Source of the DNA: an uncultured Candidatus Poseidoniales archaeon
GTDB taxonomy: Archaea > Thermoplasmatota > Poseidoniia > Poseidoniales > Thalassarchaeaceae
Reading direction: 5' to 3'
NCBI GenBank assembly: GCA_902514485.1
Contig: CABXQY010000004.1
Span: forward strand, 1 to 38,558
DNA: 38,558 nt
The position numbers and the translations under genes were made by a program. Numbering within the stretch: position 1 is the stretch's first letter; each line of letters begins with the position of its first letter. The notes beneath the pieces were generated by a model, which did no database searches, had not been told where the DNA came from, and saw only the letters and a program-made list of their open reading frames with translations. Below are positions 35,902-38,558 of this stretch, one piece after another.

Positions 35902-36816
35902 TCAGTATATTGTTCCGGTATTAACTACAGGTGTAGTATCTGTTTCAGAACAAAGAACAACCAATAAATTACTCACCATAGTTGCTTTTTTATCTTCGTC
36001 AAGTTCGATTATTTTCTTCTCACTGAGTTGTTCTAATGCCTCTTCGACCATTCCAACTGCACCTCTAACGATTTCGCTTCTTGCTGCCACTACTGCGCTA
36101 GCTTGCTGACGGCGGAGCATGGCTTGTGCGATTTCTTGGGAATAAGCAAGATGGCTTATTCTCGCCTCAAGAACTTCTATGCCTGCTTGCTTTAGGCGAT
36201 CTTCTACTGATGCTTGTAGTAATTCAGCAATTTCTTCTTGATGGCTGGATAATGATATTCCGCCTACGTCCTTATCTTCAATTATATCATATGGATATGC
36301 TGTTGCCATTGCCCGAAGCGCCGCTTCACTTTGAATCTGCACATAATGATCATAGTGATCGACTTCGAAAAGAGCTTCTGCTGCATCAAATACTCTCCAA
36401 ACTACTACTGCTCCGATATCAATAGGGTTGGCATTTACATCATTTACCTTTAATCTAGCAGATTCAAAATTTCTTATACGCAAAGAAATTTTTTGCTTAT
36501 GATATAATGGATTTATGAAGAAGTGGAAGCCTTCTTTGTTCACAGTTCCAGCATATTTACCAAAGAACTGTACTGCTACAGCAGTATTTGGACCAATGGT
36601 GACGTAACTATTCCAATAACAAAGCCATAAAGGCCCTGTAATTAATAAAACAAGGAATGAGATTGCCCCGAGGATTGGATGTGCGCCACCAACAATAATT
36701 AGGAATAAATTAAAAATTCCAAAAATTATGTGTAGAAATAAACCAACAAAACCATTCACCGTTGTCTTTTCAAAATCTTGCGTAATTGCTTCCTTTCTTC
36801 TCACTACATCGCTCAT
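35902..36816 (-). CDS. SPFH/Band 7 (stomatin/prohibitin-like) membrane protein
   Basis: N-terminal TM pair, VAVQFFGKYAGTVNKEGFHFFINPLY, VDHYDHYVQIQSEAALRAMATAYPYD, GIEVLEARISHLAYSQEIAQAMLRRQQASAVVAARSEIVRGAVGMVEEAL. Confidence 0.88.
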   Translation of the reverse strand: MSDVVRRKEAITQDFEKTTVNGFVGLFLHIIFGIFNLFLIIVGGAHPILGAISFLVLLITGPLWLCYWNSYVTIGPNTAVAVQFFGKYAGTVNKEGFHFFINPLYHKQKISLRIRNFESARLKVNDVNANPIDIGAVVVWRVFDAAEALFEVDHYDHYVQIQSEAALRAMATAYPYDIIEDKDVGGISLSSHQEEIAELLQASVEDRLKQAGIEVLEARISHLAYSQEIAQAMLRRQQASAVVAARSEIVRGAVGMVEEALEQLSEKKIIELDEDKKATMVSNLLVVLCSETDTTPVVNTGTIY

Positions 36817-36925
36817 AAACAGTCAACCTATGTCAATACGGTACGCTTAGAAGTAAATAATTGTATCATCGGTTAAAAACCATTAAATCTTTTTAGCCTG
36901 AGGCATATATAGAAGGTAGTTAAAT

Positions 36926-37141
36926 ATGGATTTGTTAATATTAAACCAAAGTAAATTAGATCGTGGAATAAGATTATTTGTTGCTTTATTCTTACTAATT
37001 ATTGCCTATCCTTTTGAAAATCTAACTCCTATAGAGTTTGCATTTATTTTTATTGCGGGCGTTTTGATATTCAACACGTTATCTGGTAACTGTTACATTT
37101 ATCGGGCGTTTGGTATTAACACATGCCCCGTTAAAGAGTAA
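36926..37141 (+). CDS. DUF2892/YgaP-like small membrane protein
   Basis: KLDRGIRLFVALFLLIIAY...FIFIAGVLIFNTLSGNCYIYRAFGINTCP. Confidence 0.8.
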   Translation: MDLLILNQSKLDRGIRLFVALFLLIIAYPFENLTPIEFAFIFIAGVLIFNTLSGNCYIYRAFGINTCPVKE

Positions 37142-37195
37142 ATAAGTTGCGAATATTTGAATTAAATTAAATATCGGCCCCTTCGTAGTAGGTAC

Positions 37196-37876
37196 ATGCA
37201 CCCCGCAAGTAAAATATTCTTGGCACTTGGATTGGTGATAACTCTGGCTGGGATAGCTATGGCTATTGGCGGAGGGAGTCAACTCAAAGATGTAGGTCAA
37301 TGGGATGTAGAAAGGAACTCCAATTGGAATAATTTAGACGGCAGTACTGATTATGATTTTTCAGAGGATGTTATGGTAATGGTTAGAGATAATGTTCGAT
37401 GCGATACATTCACCTTAACTATGGAAAATAGCACTGAAGAGAATCGGTACGAGAATGATGAATGTACCGAAGAGGGGGACAAACCAAGGGGTTACGAAGA
37501 TGACCCTGATGGTTGGTACCATATGGGTACAATCAGCATCTGGGAGTACAGGGAAGGAGATTATACAATTAATTCTAGTGCTGATGTTTATCTTGTACCG
37601 TGGGGGGCTATATTAGCGGAGGAAGTAGGAGAATTAGGAACGGGGATTTTGGGGGCTTTCGGTGGAAGCGTGTTTGCTTGCTGCGGAATTTTGTTCCTGT
37701 TGCTTGGAGGAATTTTTGCTCTAACACTAAAATCTTCTGAAAAAACCACGAAAATATCACAAGGTGCTTCGTCGTTCACAACCACTGCCCCTCTGGTTTC
37801 TGGTAATGAATTAATCAATAATGCTGATGAGTCAAAAGATCCGGAATGGTGGAGTGGAAAAAACGAATCGAATTAA
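37196..37876 (+). CDS. Hypothetical membrane protein, two TM helices
   Basis: N-terminal TM FLALGLVITLAGIAMAIGGGS and C-proximal TM GTGILGAFGGSVFACCGILFLLLGGIFAL. Confidence 0.65.
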   Translation: MHPASKIFLALGLVITLAGIAMAIGGGSQLKDVGQWDVERNSNWNNLDGSTDYDFSEDVMVMVRDNVRCDTFTLTMENSTEENRYENDECTEEGDKPRGYEDDPDGWYHMGTISIWEYREGDYTINSSADVYLVPWGAILAEEVGELGTGILGAFGGSVFACCGILFLLLGGIFALTLKSSEKTTKISQGASSFTTTAPLVSGNELINNADESKDPEWWSGKNESN

Positions 37877-37921
37877 CTAACGACCGTTTAGTTCAACAAT
37901 AATATCCTTTTCGATAATAGC

Positions 37922-38558
37922 ATGGGTCGCACGAATATCGCAACATTGCTTGTTCTTCTTATGATATCTGCGCCCCTTACTGGATGTTTTTCTTCTTCAG
38001 ATAGTAAGCTCAACGAAGGAGACTTGGATGTTGGGATAACTACTTTAGAGGGCGGTTTTTTTCAGAATGTAGAATTATCTGCTTCTAGTTCTATGTCAGT
38101 TTTCATTCCCTACTTAATTATCGAAAATAGTAACGATTATGTTCAAAACTCTACGGTTATTGATTTAGAAAAAGGTGACTCACATACTTTGTCAATATTA
38201 GCACCGCCAAGAACCGAAAACATGATTTTTATGATCGGAGAGTTTGGACGGAATTTCTGGCCGATTCGTGATCAGGGAGAATCTTGGATGACTTGGTTGG
38301 AGAGAGGAGGGGATAGAGAGAATTCGAATAATGGAATTGAGAGAGTTCCAGCTACTGGGAATAATACATACGATACTGTAAATCATAGTTCAAAAACAGG
38401 AGATTCGGTAATTACCAAGATCATATCAATCGATAGGTCAATGTCTCTATCTAAAGATGAAGGTGGAGTTCATTCAACTGGAATCGTTGATGGTAGAAGT
38501 GTGTATAATCGATTGTATGAAATGACTGATCCTACGGATTCTTTTGACATTATAGATG
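37922..38558 (+). CDS. Hypothetical lipoprotein, truncated at window end
   Basis: Open frame from ATG 37922: MGRTNIATLLVLLMISAPLTGCFSSSDSKLNEGDLDVG..., lipobox LTGC. Absent from the ORF track because no stop falls in the window. Confidence 0.7.
   Translation, partial: MGRTNIATLLVLLMISAPLTGCFSSSDSKLNEGDLDVGITTLEGGFFQNVELSASSSMSVFIPYLIIENSNDYVQNSTVIDLEKGDSHTLSILAPPRTENMIFMIGEFGRNFWPIRDQGESWMTWLERGGDRENSNNGIERVPATGNNTYDTVNHSSKTGDSVITKIISIDRSMSLSKDEGGVHSTGIVDGRSVYNRLYEMTDPTDSFDIID

Noticed and set aside
35651-36109. ORFs 35651-35890 (-) and 35822-36109 (+)
   Set aside because: Both run through tRNA-Leu and overlap the neighbouring DUF6159-like and Band 7 genes; spurious.
1-38558. CRISPR arrays, transposases, integrases, prophage or plasmid genes
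   Set aside because: No regularly spaced repeats and no such protein motifs found in the ORF track or by eye.

Overview
The window reads as a chromosomal segment of an AT-rich marine-type euryarchaeon. The assignment rests on archaeal DnaG, a group II chaperonin, a Bat/HTH-10 regulator, and many lipobox or PGF-CTERM-like surface proteins; Marine Group II/III (Poseidoniales-like) is an inference, not proven. I see no CRISPR array, IS element or prophage. Most of the window is housekeeping genes (dnaG, purN, purH, thermosome, mobA-like, tRNA-Leu(GAG)) and surface or membrane proteins. The most interesting part is a co-oriented minus-strand block at 13890-22414: coxC-coxB-coxA, HTH-10 regulator, PaaA/BoxB-like diiron protein, NirK-type copper nitrite reductase with an extra N-terminal cupredoxin domain, lipoprotein, and RIC/YtfE-type di-iron Fe-S repair protein. 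A 14-bp palindrome, CCGAAYATRTTCGG, occurs just upstream of the cox operon, nirK (degenerate), the RIC gene, and (inside the coxA 3' end) the regulator gene. Each site sits about 5-7 bp before an AT-rich, TATA-like box. This looks like a small undescribed nitrite/NO/O2 respiratory regulon. Other notable items are a Reeler/choice-of-anchor-V-like domain fused to the N-terminus of COX subunit I, a GC-rich multi-hairpin candidate ncRNA or leader upstream of dnaG, and LDLa-like plus EF-hand repeats in an acidic lipoprotein. All calls come from reading translations and sequence by eye; no searches were run.
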